NCBI GenBank assembly: GCA_949710005.1 | Contig: OX453274.1 | Span: forward strand, 4,535,174-4,599,173 | Direction: 5' to 3' | Source of the DNA: Ricordea florida | Lineage: Eukaryota; Cnidaria; Anthozoa; Corallimorpharia; Ricordeidae | DNA length: 64,000 bases | In this document: positions 1 to 13,300 of the stretch, in pieces | How positions within the stretch are numbered: the first letter of the stretch is position 1 | Layout of the letters: each line of letters starts with the position of its first letter | Translations under genes and position numbers: made by a program | Notes under the pieces: model-generated | Databases searched by the model: none | The model's input: the letters and a program-made list of their open reading frames with translations, nothing else | Told to the model about the DNA's origin: nothing

Positions 1-3000
1 CAAAGCTTTTGAAGAAGAGGTGGGGTGCATTTACGTGTCAATTCTTCATACTGTTCTATGTACAGTTCTTGCGATTCATGTGTTGAGATTTCAATACCAA
101 AATCGTTTTGACAACCTTGCATTTGGCTGCGATAGATAAAGGCGCACACGGGCCTTAAGGCCCACATGGCCGGAGCTTATCCCGGTTTCAGTAGCATGAA
201 GCACCTGGGAGTATTGTTACTCCCCCCTGGATGGGATGCTAGTCCATCGCAGGGTCACCCCCAGTATTACATAGCAGGTGTCACAGGAGACCCACTAGTG
301 CCACAGGAGGCCCAGCTTATCTCGGTTTTAATAGCATGAAGCACCTGGGAGTATTATTACTCCCCCCAAGATAGGATGCTAGTCCATCGTAGGGTCACCC
401 CCAGCATTATATCACTGGTACCCATTTATACACCTGGGTGGAGAGAGACAGTGTGGGCTTAAGTTTCTTTCCTAAGGAAACAACACAATGCCATCACCAG
501 GGCTCGAACTGAGGAACTCGCCCTCGAATGTCCGACACGTAAACCACTTCACCACCGTGTGTCCATTGCATTTTGCTATGGCTCCTAGCTGAAGACAGAA
601 CATGTGTCGTTTTTCTTTCCCAGGTGGATAAGTGGGAAAGAACACTCTCCCTGATCTTGGAAGTGACAGAAATGATACTCACAGTACAACGACAGTGGAT
701 GTACCTCGAGGTAAGAAACTGTACTTACCACTATTGATCCCTTGGGGGAGAGGGTGCTCCGCCATAAAAGTGACCTCAAAAAGGTACCGGAATCTTGTTT
801 TATGGGTGAGTCTCTAATTCCTTTCCACCCCTAAGAGGTACCAATTCAACAACAACAAATTATATAACTGGCACTGCAAATTTTAATGGGCCCCTAGAAG
901 GTGCCGAGACAACCCTGGCAGTAGCCATGTTAGGTTGTAAGTGGTCATGTTAGTTTCTAAGTGGTAGCAATTAACAAATTTGAACCCCTAAAAGGTACGA
1001 CGAGCACCTCTGTCACTTTTGTAGCGGAATACCCTCCCCCGCTCGGGTTAATGATACATCTCACTTTGTTGGATGGCGGTTTTTGAAAAAAGGAACCCAG
1101 ATCGTTGAGTAGTCGTGAATTTTCCCGCGTTAGATGGCGCTAGTTTGACTAAGTACTAAGAGCTGAATTGCGCGCGCAGTCGAAGAATTGACTGCCACAT
1201 TGTGACGTCAGAAGTATCCGCGATGAAGAGATTTCTGAGTTTTCTTTCGAGAATAGTCAGAGTATTTAGATGAAACGGCACCGAACGAGCGATGTGTAAA
1301 GGGAATTTAATGATATGACGTCTTTAAGTCTCTAAGAGCATTGCCCTTAAGCTTCAAATCCTCTTTAATGGAAGAGGAAAACGAACACGGGAATATTTGT
1401 TTAAGAAAACGGACTAAAAGGAAGCTGAGCAGTGGTGGCGCACGATTTTCATTAGTGTTTTACTGTTCAGAGAAATATTCTTGGATGGATAGTGGATATA
1501 GAGGGATTGGGTGATTAAGTGCATGTGTTACAGAGTTTTTTAGCCATCAGAACAGTTCATTTTGGTCTTAGAATGTATGCGACATTAATTTGACTGGGAA
1601 TAACGACGCGTTAGAAGTGCGAGCGCTGTTGGATTTTTTTTTTCACCGATGGTTTTCGTTCTCAATGATTTATCTTGTTAAAGGTTAAGGATTTGTTTTG
1701 CTTGCTGTTATTTTGTCCCACAGAACATTTTTCTTGGTGAGGACATTCGTAAGCAACTTCCCAGAGAGTCAGCAGAATTTGACGACGTTAATGCCAACTG
1801 GAAGGTAGCGTCCTTGAAATAACGTTTTAGCAAAAACTTATTATACTTGAAACGTTTAACTGCCTTTCAATGTCTTCAACCACAGCTTGTCCACATTCAA
1901 TCTACCAAGTACCACAATTGGAAAGTCAAGAGAAAACAAAGGAACCAGTTAAATAAGATTCAGTAGCTTGGCGTATGCAATGGCCAATGCCACGGTTTCA
2001 ATCGAAGGTCATCAAAAACGGCTTACAAATGACGTACAATGGTTGTAAAAAGTTGCTTTTCTGGCGCGACAAATCACAACAATTACAAAAACTCTCTCCA
2101 ATCTGTCCATGCTGTAGTCACGCAATTCAGCCAGTAACGCATGACTGATTCCAATTACTACTCGATCCAGGACTCGCGCGGCGGTAAACTTGGTTTCACG
2201 AGCGTGAGCAAGAAAAAAACGAGTTACGAACGAAATGACAAAACTCCAAGTGTCAAAATGTCGAAGAAAGTTATCTAAACGTCTAAAACAACGTACTTAC
2301 CGGAGAATACCCACCTCTGCTCAAAAGGTGGCGAATGCCTTGCTGTTGCAAATGCTTGAAGTTTACGACGCGCCACGCAAGCCGGGCTATTCCAACAAAT
2401 GCAAACGCTAGGAGAAGCAGAAAATATTGCAGCTGGAGAAGCTGTGAACGTGCGTCACATGAGGTCAAGATAGCAAGGCTTGGTTTTACTCCCTGGAACT
2501 GTATTCCCTGAAAATAAAAAAAATTGGGATCAATATCAGTTTCTGGGCAACCGTCCACCTACCCCTCCCCTAAACCAACATTAACGCCAACTTTTTAACT
2601 CATTATAACTTGTTGGATTAGGGGAGGGGTAGGTGCACAGTTGCCCAGAGACTGATATTGATCCGAAAATTGTCGGCTTTAACAAGACATACACACGAAA
2701 ATCTTTATGCTATTTACCAGTATCAAACGTCATTTATCGAGTTTCCCGGCTTTTGAGGCAAACGTATGCTCTTGTCGAATTAATGTAAAAAACTGTGCAG
2801 CTACCTCTCCCCCAACCCAAGAAGTTATAATAAGTTAAAAAGTTAGTGTTAATGTTGGGTTACAGGAGGGGTAGGTGCACTGTTGCCCAGATACTGACAT
2901 TGATCCCTTGTGTCCAAGCAAAAAGAAAGTTGTCGTGATAACTTAATCGGTGCTCGCCGTGAAATAATTTCAAGTCGTGTGTAGAATTAAGAGGCCTTCT

Positions 3001-6000
3001 TTTCAAGCCTTTCTGGCCTTGGCGTGGGTTATCCAGACCTTGTTGGTGTGACTTTATACACTCTTCCATGTAACAGTTATTTCAATCGTCCACTTTTTTT
3101 TTTCTTACAGGTTATCATGCAGCGGCTTAACAAGGATCCAAATGCCTTACGAGGAACACATCACACAGGTACGTACTCTGTGGCGGGGTACTATTTGATC
3201 ACCTGGTTAGAGCGCTTCTCAATTGAGAGCCTAATTTATTGAATTTCAACCTGCTTGATTCCTTTTCCTTGTGAACAAGGTAACATCTACGTGGGCGTAG
3301 CTAGGGAGGGGGTCCTGGGGTGCCCTTGACCCGCCTTTTGTGAGACTAAAATAGAGTAATTTCTGATGCAAGTGAATATATGAAAGACCATATATTTGAA
3401 CTGCGGAGTAGTATGTAATGACATTGATTGATCATCGCAGTTATGTACACGACTTAAGCATCTGTGAAATTAAAGCCTGAAAAGAAAAAAAAAACTAAGA
3501 CCTGAACGGGATTCTAACCCATGACCTGTGTGATACCGGAGCAGTGCTCTACCAACTGAGCTATCAAGCCAACTGTGAGCTGGTTATGTTGTGAGTTCGT
3601 AATATACCCATAGATGGAGAACAATGGAACTTAATTAATCTGTGTAGCTATTGTGAAGGCTTGTCCCTGCCCCAAGCTCACTGCTCATCCGAAAAAATGT
3701 CACTTTTAATAAACCTCGGCGTGGATGTCAACATGCCAATCTGGTAAGTACCCTGGGTGTGACACAGTGTGACCCCCACCCACCCCACCCCCTTTGTTAT
3801 GATCCGTTGATTCTGCGTGTTGTTTAATCGCAGACTCAACACCACTAGCGCGGCCTGGATCATGTTTTGGGTCACGTGGTTCCAAGAGCGCTTACTCTCC
3901 CCGATATATGTGAAGGGGCATTCGTGGTGCTTCAAAGCACTTCATTTAACACGCTCGTATATTGTTTTACGTTTGATTTTTGTCAGGCTTGTTGGACACT
4001 TTGAACGAGATGAATCTTAAGCTGGAAGAAATTCAGAAGTCGCTGGATATGTACTTAGAAACAAAGCGACAAATCTTCCCTCGTTTCTACTTCCTTTCGA
4101 ACGACGACCTGTTGGAAATCCTCGGCCAGTCTAAGAACCCTGACGCTGTGAGTATCAACGTCTGTTGGCTCAGTCGAATGTCTGTGACATTTGCTTCAAC
4201 TCGATCATGACAAGTGTAAATTTGTAACTTTTTTCAATGAAGGCAATTGTATGCTGTTCCTCTAACGACGAAGAGGAACATGCCAGGTAAATTCATGAAA
4301 AGAGTCCTAGACCCAGTTATTATCATGCACTTTTCTCAAGGAATAGACAGCAAACCTTGAAACGTTTTCAAAATGCTAACTATTCCTATCTCTTCCAATG
4401 GGTTTGAGAAACCTTTAAGCGTGTTCTTTTTTACACTAAATTGCATTTCCCTAAAATTTTGTTCACACTGTTAGGGTAAAATCTTCAATTCCATTTGCAG
4501 TTCAATTTTTGATTTGATGCACAAATGTTATAGTCTAGCTACTGAGCATAGTCGTGTTGTTTCGCAGGTTCAGCCCCATCTGAAGAAGTGTTTTGACAAC
4601 ATCAAATCTCTCAAAATGGCAAAGGTAACACTGTTATTTCACACATAACTTTGAATATCTATTCCCTTGACAGTAAAGGAGAAGCTTCTCTGTGTAGCGT
4701 CATGGGGCCGGTTGTTCGAAGGCAAATTAGCGCTAATCCAGGGTTAAATTTTAACCCGGGTATTTTTCCTTTTGTTAAAGAGCATTTTCCCGATAACGTT
4801 TTCTATTTTTTTTCGAGCATTCAATCATCAAATTGTATTCAGAAAGAATTATACTGAATGTGCTTTTTAAGCTCTCATATCTGCATTTAAATTTCGCACT
4901 TACCCTGGGTTACCTTATACCTGCTTCGAACAACCCGGCCCTGAAGGTTTAATGCTGTTCCAACTTGCAACAGCAACTTAGTGTTGATGCTAAGATCGTG
5001 AAAGAGACTTAACGTAACTTAGTAGAGATGTTGACTTTTGTTAGCTCTACCAGAGAACGTATAAAGCATCTCTTCATTTTCGGTGGATATGTGAACCAAA
5101 ATCTTGACCATCTGTTACTCAACCAATGTGCCCTACCGACAAAGCTACGAAGCCATACGTAACCTTGCGATCAAGCAACGAAGGCCAACCGGGAACTAAC
5201 GATTGAGCTACAAGGCCAGACGAGAGTTAACGAATGAGCTACGAGCCTAGGCGAGAAATAGTGAGTGGGTTACGAGACGATATAGAGACAAGGCGTGGTT
5301 CATTTTAAAGGTTAAAGAACGTCACTCTAGTCCATAATTACCCGCTTTATTGACTTATCATCAATGTTTATGTTATCAGATGGGCATTGCTCAGAAGACA
5401 GAGGCAGTGGGCATGTATTCTGCAGACGGAGAGTATGTAGAGTTCGGACACTCGGTTTTGCTGGAGGGACCTGTGGAGGTACGCTTCATTGACCAATTTC
5501 TTAAACGAAGCCTAATAGTTCGGGCCTTATCCTCCTACTCCTAGGATTTTTAGTTGTAATTCCCCTTAGTGAGTGCCACACATTTCTTACCATTGCAGCT
5601 TAGAGAATATGGCCTTGAATCAATCCATCTGTCTGTAAAATTATTAATAAAATGTTACAAGTAGTTCTGTAGTGGATGTGCTGTGGTTTCATTTTATCCT
5701 TGGTTCAAATTTGGTTTTCTCTTGTTTTGGTCCTGGTAATTTGATGATGAAAGGATGCACCTATCTGCAGTGGTTGAGCGGGCTTTCTGGTCCAGGTGTA
5801 GGTCTCCTGTGGCTGGTGTAGGACACCTGTGGGCATCCTGTGGCTGTGGCGCATGCGCATTTTGACCTTTATCTTTCTTTTGTTTAGGCCTGGCTTTGTG
5901 ACGTTGAACGGAGCATGCGCTGGACACTGAAGGAATTACTGAAGCAATGCAGAATTGCTCTGAAGAAGAACCCCAGTAAGCGTGAGAAGTGGGTCAAAGA

Positions 6001-7308
6001 ATGGGCCGGGCAGGTGAGACACTCATAAAGAGAAACGTTAGCACTCCATAAGTCGAAGAACAGAAAACTGGTGTACGTCCCAGAGAGGTACTGAAGTATC
6101 AAGGGACCAACATTAGGTCTCAGAGAGGGTTAGTCTTCCCTGTGAAATCATTGAAATATAGCAGCTGTGAGACCAGCATTAGGCGTTCATCATCTGATAG
6201 CGTTGTCTGTCATACAGAGAGTGCTGTTATGGTAAAGTTTACTGAAATATAGCAGTTGTGAGACTAGCATTAGGCGTTCATCATCTGATAGCGTTGTCTG
6301 TCATACAGAGAGTGCTGTTATGGTAACGTTTACTGAAATATAGCAGTTGTGAGACCAACATTAGGTGTTCATCTGATAGAGTTGTCTGTCATACAGAGAG
6401 TGCTGTTATGGTAAAGTTTACTGAAGTATTGCAGCTGTTGGACTAACATTAGCTTTTCATCTCAGTGAGGTGTTGGTGTTAGTGAAATTAATACGATAAA
6501 TGAAATGAAACGTAGCGTCTGAGGAACCAACGTAAGACGCGTAACATATACAGGTCTTCCTGTTAGATTGCTTTTCTGTGTAAGTTGATGGATGTGACTT
6601 TGATCTACAGCTAACAATCACATCCAGTCAGATGCAGTGGACGAGTGATTGTACCAAGGCATTGACCAGCACCAAGGAGAGAGGCGATAAGAAAGCGCTG
6701 AAGAGTTTGAAAAAGAAACAGGTAAACTGCAATCAGTTTTTAACGCGAGATATTCACCATTCTGTTCTATTGAACAGTACCGCACTGTGATACTGTTTGT
6801 TTTACTATACTGTATGGTTCTAACTGTTTCATCTGTGGATCAAGCCATGCAGTGTGATTATTCTTTGGAAAGCTACTGAACAGTACTGTACTGTGGTACT
6901 GTTTGTTTTACTATACAGTGTGGCTGTAACTGTTTCATCTGTGGATGAAACACGCAGTGTGACCATTCTTTGGAAAGCTACTGAACAGTACTGTACTGTG
7001 GTACTGTTTGTTTTGCTATACAGTGTGGTTCTAACTTTTTCATCTGAAGATTAAAGCATGTAGTGTGACCATTCTTCTTACCTGGGATGAAACATCTTGA
7101 TCTTTATCTCAATGGACAGATCTCTATGTTGAACAAATTCTCTGAGATGATCCGTGGAAACCTGACCAAAATCCAGCGGCAGAAGATCGTTGCCTTGGTA
7201 ACCATTGAGGTGCACGCCAGAGACGTGATTGAAAAGATGATCAAATCTGGTTGTGGTGACGTTACAGCATTTGAGTGGTTGAGCCAGCTAAGGCTTTACT
7301 GGGACAAA
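1..7308 (+). CDS. DNAH2: DNAH2 exons w1-w10: end of tail and linker
   Basis: Exons: 1-19 (partial, phase 0 end, reads KAFEEE), 624-710, 1724-1804, 3111-3168, 3987-4147, 4568-4624, 5380-5478, 5888-6013, 6611-6721, 7120-7308. They encode the DHC N2/linker region, the lever that swings during the power stroke. Family hallmarks are [31 protein letters not shown] and [12 protein letters not shown]. The first 19 bases are less certain: they fit the frame and the usual FxxEVxxW pattern, but the donor GTGGGG is weak. The introns hold SINEs, MITEs and a 93-base tandem repeat. Confidence 0.93.
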
Positions 7309-10300
7309 GTACGTGACCAGCTTTATTCTTTAGTTTTAGCATTTCACTCTTCACTTCTGAGTTTTACCTCTCCTAGTGTTTGCCATCTTATGTGCCCGAC
7401 TTCATTCTTAGACCTTTTCAAGCTATTGACTTGTCTGGTATCGGAATTGTTAACGTAATGAATTTCGTGTGCCTGTTTCTCGATAGTTAGTATTGTGGGG
7501 ATAGTTTCTAAAGAAACTGGTGCTGCGTCGGTGGGAAGTTGAAACATAAGAAAATGGGTAAATCAAACGAGTTGATTAAGTAAGTTATACCACCGTAAGG
7601 TAAAAAGGAGGTGCTGACGTTTTGAGCGTTACCCCTTCATCGGAGCGACGAAGGGCTGACGGAGCGGCGAAGGGCTAACGCTCGAAACGTCAGCACCTTC
7701 TTTTTACCTTACGGTGGTATAACTTACTTTATTACACCCATTTTGAAATCACAGGTGATCCCTGCAATTTGATTGGCTCATAGCAGTGTGATTAATTCAT
7801 AAATTGCACCATTTTTTGCTCTAAATCGCATCATTTTTAAAAAGTTACTTTTCTTCAAAAACCGGGCTTCCAGAAGTGGAAAAATAAATTAGTAGTATTG
7901 ACAAAGAACTGTGATTTCAAAATGAGTGTAATAGAGTGGTAATTGAACTTCGTGTCGTGCAATTTTGGTCTGAACTCATACTTGTGATTTCATATCGAAC
8001 TCGCGCTATGCGCTCGTTCGATATTTGAAATCACACGTATGATTTCAGACCAAATTGCACTCCACTCAGTTCAATTACCATTATTAATCAACTCGTTTGA
8101 TTTACCCAGTTTCTTGTGTTTCTCGATAGGGCCGGTAACTTTAGGATCAATGTAAGTATCTGGTCATTCGTCTCGGTGAATATTCACCGATAATCACTTC
8201 ACCTTCGGCGAAAAATTGTCAAATATCAATGTGCTTTTTTTTCTTTAGGATATCGATGACTGCGTGGTTCGACAGACCAACACTCAGTTTCAATATGGCT
8301 ATGAGTATCTGGGTAACTCTGGTCGATTGGTTATCACTCCTTTGACTGACAGGTCAGTTTCATACGGGGTTCTCACCTATTCTAACGCATGTCTAATACA
8401 CTCAACCTGAGTCGAATCGACTAAAGACCATGACGATTCGACCACCGGAAGTTGACTTGGGAAACAGAGCCTCGTGTAGTTGTGTCAATGGACAGAAGAA
8501 CGATGAAAATTTACCAATATGAAGCAAGGATGAAATGAACCTGTCTCGTTCTTATCTTGCAACACTAGCGTGTCCGTTCGATAAACAAAAGAGCGAAGAG
8601 AGAAGTAAATTAACCGCGAGTCGACTTCCTGTAGTGGAATCGTCTTACTCTGCAGCCGAATCGACTCCAGTCAGGTGTGTATCCTCGTCATCTCTCTGTA
8701 TTTGTATTTTGTGCTCTTGTGATAGGCGTTCTTTTAAATTTAAAACTTAGGGATTTATTTTGACTTAGGTTGTGTGCTAGTCGGAGTGCGTAATGAGCTA
8801 TTTGAAAGGTCTGTGAAAAGACATCAATTGTTACCTTTGTTTTTCCTGCCGAATAGATGTTACATGACGTTAACAACAGCCCTTCATCTCCACCGAGGGG
8901 GGAGCCCTAAGGGGCCTGCTGGCACAGGCAAAACAGAGACCGTCAAGGATCTTGGGAAGGCCCTGGGTAATTACGTAATCGTGGTGAACTGCTCAGAGGG
9001 CCTGGATTACAAGTCTATGGGACGAATGTACAGCGGTTTAGCTCAGGTGACGTTTATAAGTCTCGATATCCTAGCCTTCTTTAGCAACAAATCATAGCTG
9101 TTTTTGCTGTTCACCGTGTTACTGCCCGTACTGACCGCCTGCTTAACAAGTATATTGTGCAAGAAAATATAGATGTTAGCACCCGTAAAATTCTACGGTG
9201 GTAAAACTTCCTTTAGAAACTCGTTCGATGGACCATTTTTGTTGAACGTCTGATTGTCGTCAATATATTTGGTAATATTTTTTATATTTTTTTTTCTCTG
9301 TATGCAGACCGGAGCATGGGGCTGTTTTGATGAGTTTAACCGTATCAACATTGAAGTATTGTCAGTGGTGGCTCAACAGATTCTGTCCATTCTCTCGGCT
9401 CTGTCAGCTGGCGCCACTCGCTTTGTGTTTGAAGGCCGTGAGATCAACCTGGTCTGGTCGTGTGGCATCTTTATCACTATGAATCCTGGTAAATAATATT
9501 TAGTGTTTATCAATCGCCATTGTAGTTGAAATAAATTAATAATTACTTGATGATTTAGGCGACTATTATATTACAAAGTACTCATATATAAAATTTGCAG
9601 TTCAACTGAATTATCAACATGAGCAGGAGTACTTCATGCGGCACGTGTCCATTGGTACATCTTTAGTCTTGTTTCCCCTAATTTTTTTCCATTCTGTAAT
9701 CTTCTTTCTCTCGTTCATGGCCTTTTACTTCCCCTTCTTCTTCCCCGGATTTCCATACTTTTTTCTTTACCGGATTAACTGCGATACAATTTGCCTTTAT
9801 TTCTTCCCTCTCCTCTCTACCTGATTTTACCTCCCCCTCCCTCCTCTTCCGTGCCAGTTTTGTAGTTACCTTAACATCCCCTTTCCCACCCCAGACAACA
9901 TAGACTTTCTCCTCCCTCTCCTCCCTCTCTGGTTTTGGGATTCCTGCCAACCCCAACCAGTCACCTACAGTTCGCCTTTTTCGTTTCCCACTGTCTCCTT
10001 CTTTGTCCTTGATTTTATGTTCCCTGCCCACCCCACTTAGCGTGCAATCCTCTTTTCTTAGCAGTTTCCCCTCTGCAAGTTACCGCCGTCCTAACAGTTT
10101 TGCCCTTGTTACCTAGGATACGCTGGTCGAACTGAATTGCCAGACAACTTGAAAAGTATGTTTCGACCGATTTCCATGGTGGTGCCTGACTCTGGTATGA
10201 TCGCCGAGATCATTCTTTTCGCTGAAGGGTTCAGCAACACCAAGGTAGATTTATTAAATATGTGCAATAATATCATTCTATTATTATTATTTTGTGCTTG

Positions 10301-13300
10301 CACGATTCTCAGCAGTTCCCCCAAAATATGTTGTTTGTTTTGGACTCCCCCCCCAGACTAACAAGCTGTTGGATCGTTCAGGAGTATCAACAATATGTGT
10401 CAGTGTGTGATGATTCCCAAGTTGGGTCTGAAGTTTTTATATGTTAAGTTCCAACCCGCTTTCTTGGCTTTCACTTCTCCTATAGTGGTGTTGTTTCTTG
10501 CATTTAGTATTGTCCAATCTTCTTGCATAACTAGGAGGCTTTTCCTATAAAGCCACTTGGTTGAAATACCTGTTTGACTTTATCTATCCCCATAACGTAT
10601 GTCACGCAGTCATCCGTAATACACTTTACCTTGTGCAAGTAATGTATGTTTGCCTTATGTTTGCTCCGTAACGGATTTCAACGTGTTTTTTTTGGTATGT
10701 CACGTATTCCCCTCTTTTAGTATGCAACGTATTGTAACGTATAGCTTACATTTTCCCCTATTTTCTGTCATGCTTTCTTCTATTTACTTGGTCACACATT
10801 CCTCCTTATAGTACATGCGCATCGCAGTCGAAAGTATCTTTTGCATTCACACGTCACGTATGCGTCACGCATGTTTTTCTCAATGCCTGTCTAATGCTGT
10901 CCCTCTCCGTTAGGTGCTGGCAAGAAAGGTGCACACGCTGTACTCCCTTGCGGTACAACAGCTGTCTAAGCAGGATCACTATGATTTCGGTTTGCGTGCT
11001 CTCACTTCTGTATTGAGATATGCAGGCAAGAAGAAACGCGCCAACCCTGATATGTCTGATGAGGAAGTAAGATGGACGATTTACGTGATTTCATTGTACT
11101 CTTACCCACTCAGTAGATTTCAGTAGATTTCTACGGTCATACTGCTTGGTTTTATCCAGACTGTATAGTAAAACAAACAGTACCAAAGTACAGTACTGTT
11201 CAGTAGCTTTCCAAAGAATGGTCACACTGCATGGTTTGATCAACAGATGAAAACGTTAGAACCACATGTACACTGTATAATAAAACAGTACCAAAGTACA
11301 GTACTGTTCAGTAGCTTTCCAAAGAATAGTCACGTGGTTCAATGCACAGACGAAAAAGTTAGAACCACACTGTACAGTACAGTACTGTTCAGGAGATTTC
11401 TAAAATTGTTACCTTTCATGGTTTTCTCCACAGATTTATTTATTTTGAAATATGCCAAAAAAAATATGTTTCGTTCGTGTGTCAGGTGTTGCTGTTATCA
11501 ATGAAAGACATGAACATCGCTAAGCTGACCACACAGGATCTCCCGTTGTTTAATGGTATTGTGTCTGACTTGTTTCCTGGTGTGGAGACTCCTACTATTG
11601 ACTACGGAAAAGTAAGTGCTGTTAGTGAACATGTTAAACTATACACTTAATGCATGGTCCCGAGGGAAACAGTTAGTTTTGTTTTTCCCGAGAGTCCTGA
11701 TGTTTGCGAGACGAAGTCGAGGGAAACATCAGGACTCGAAGGAAAACAAAACTAACTAGTTTCCCAAGGGACCATACGTTAAGTGCTTTGTTATATATTT
11801 AGACTTTCCCTTAGCAAAAACCAGGAAACAAAAACGGTACAACTAGCGCGCTGGCAACAACACGTGACCAAGAATCAACCAATAACAGGGCTCGTTTTGT
11901 TGCGTGAAAGTCTAGGTATATAGCAATTTATCATATTTTATGTATGTAGCAGCTAATAGTATAACTGTGCTACAGCTGTTTTCTGCTTTCTTTAGCTCAG
12001 CACTGCCATTGAGAAGGACATCAAGGAAGCAGGACTACGGCCACACCCGTCCACAATTCTCAAAATCATTCAGTTATACGAGACGAAGAACTCCAGGTAC
12101 AAATGAATGACATCACTATGACGTCAGTGAGTCAATGTGACGTCTGTGTAAATATGACGTCATTATCGATTTTGTTATATACCATATCTGGATTAACTAG
12201 CGTTTCCCATATAGTGAATCCCAAGTTTTCCTTGTAAACACCGTCCCATCGTCCCGTTAGCAACTGCGATTAAAGCCTGAGAAAATTATAGGTTTTAACG
12301 CGATTCGAATCCGGCCGCTACCTTGCGGATACCGGTCATACGCTCTGTGGCGTCACTAACTTGAGATTGTCTGATTGTCGTAAAACGTTTTCAACCATTT
12401 CAGAGGTTAAGAACTTTGCGTAGATGTGAGCGACATGGCTGTGGTGTCAAAATCTTCCGTAAGTTTAGGGTTTGAATCTCAAACAACTTTCTGGCAAACT
12501 TGTGTGTTTTGTTCCTCAGACATTCCACTATGCTAGTAGGACAGACTGGGTCTGGGAAGAGTGTGTGCTGGCGAATCTTACAAGCTGCCATGACACGAAT
12601 GAAGAGAGATGGGGATTCCAACTTCAATATCGTCAGAGTAAGAAAATTGGCTTCTTAGAAACACTCACAAATTGACGTGAAACTGTTTAACATGTGAAGA
12701 TATTTCCAAAACCTAAATTTAAAAAAATCATCAACATTTGAGTGTACTTAATTATCGCCTTTTTTCGTTTCCGACATTTTCCACCATGTTGCATCTTTTA
12801 ACGTCGTATCGTTGCCACTATTATTAGAATGCTCAAGTTTCTTTGTTTGAAACATTTGTGCAACCATACGAAGTCATTATTTTAAAGATGGCTTCCATAA
12901 AGGCGTTTATACTGCCAAAAGAATATAGTTCAATCATTTCAAATCAAGTTTACGAACCTGGTTTACAGGGATTGGACTCGGTTACGCTGACTTCCAATAC
13001 AGACTAACGACGTTGATGTCTGACGTGTCAAATCAGTGGGCAAGTTTGAAATTGTTTGTTATCGATGTTTTGCAGGAGTTTCCCATAAATCCTAAGGCTC
13101 TCTCACTGGGCGAACTGTATGGCGAGTTTGATTTGAATACCAACGAATGGACCGATGGCATTCTGTCCAGTGTTATGAGGCAGACATGCGCAGGTAAATC
13201 TGTTTGCTTTTGAATGTTAAAATGTATCGTGTTATAGGAGGCCTTTGTTAATCTTAGGCGTGAAATGATTTATGTAAGTAATTGTCCTTATCTGCGACGT

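Noticed and set aside
9678..10031. 117-codon Glu/Lys/Arg-rich minus-strand frame
   Set aside because: Caused by the pyrimidine-rich intron; no domain and no splice partners.
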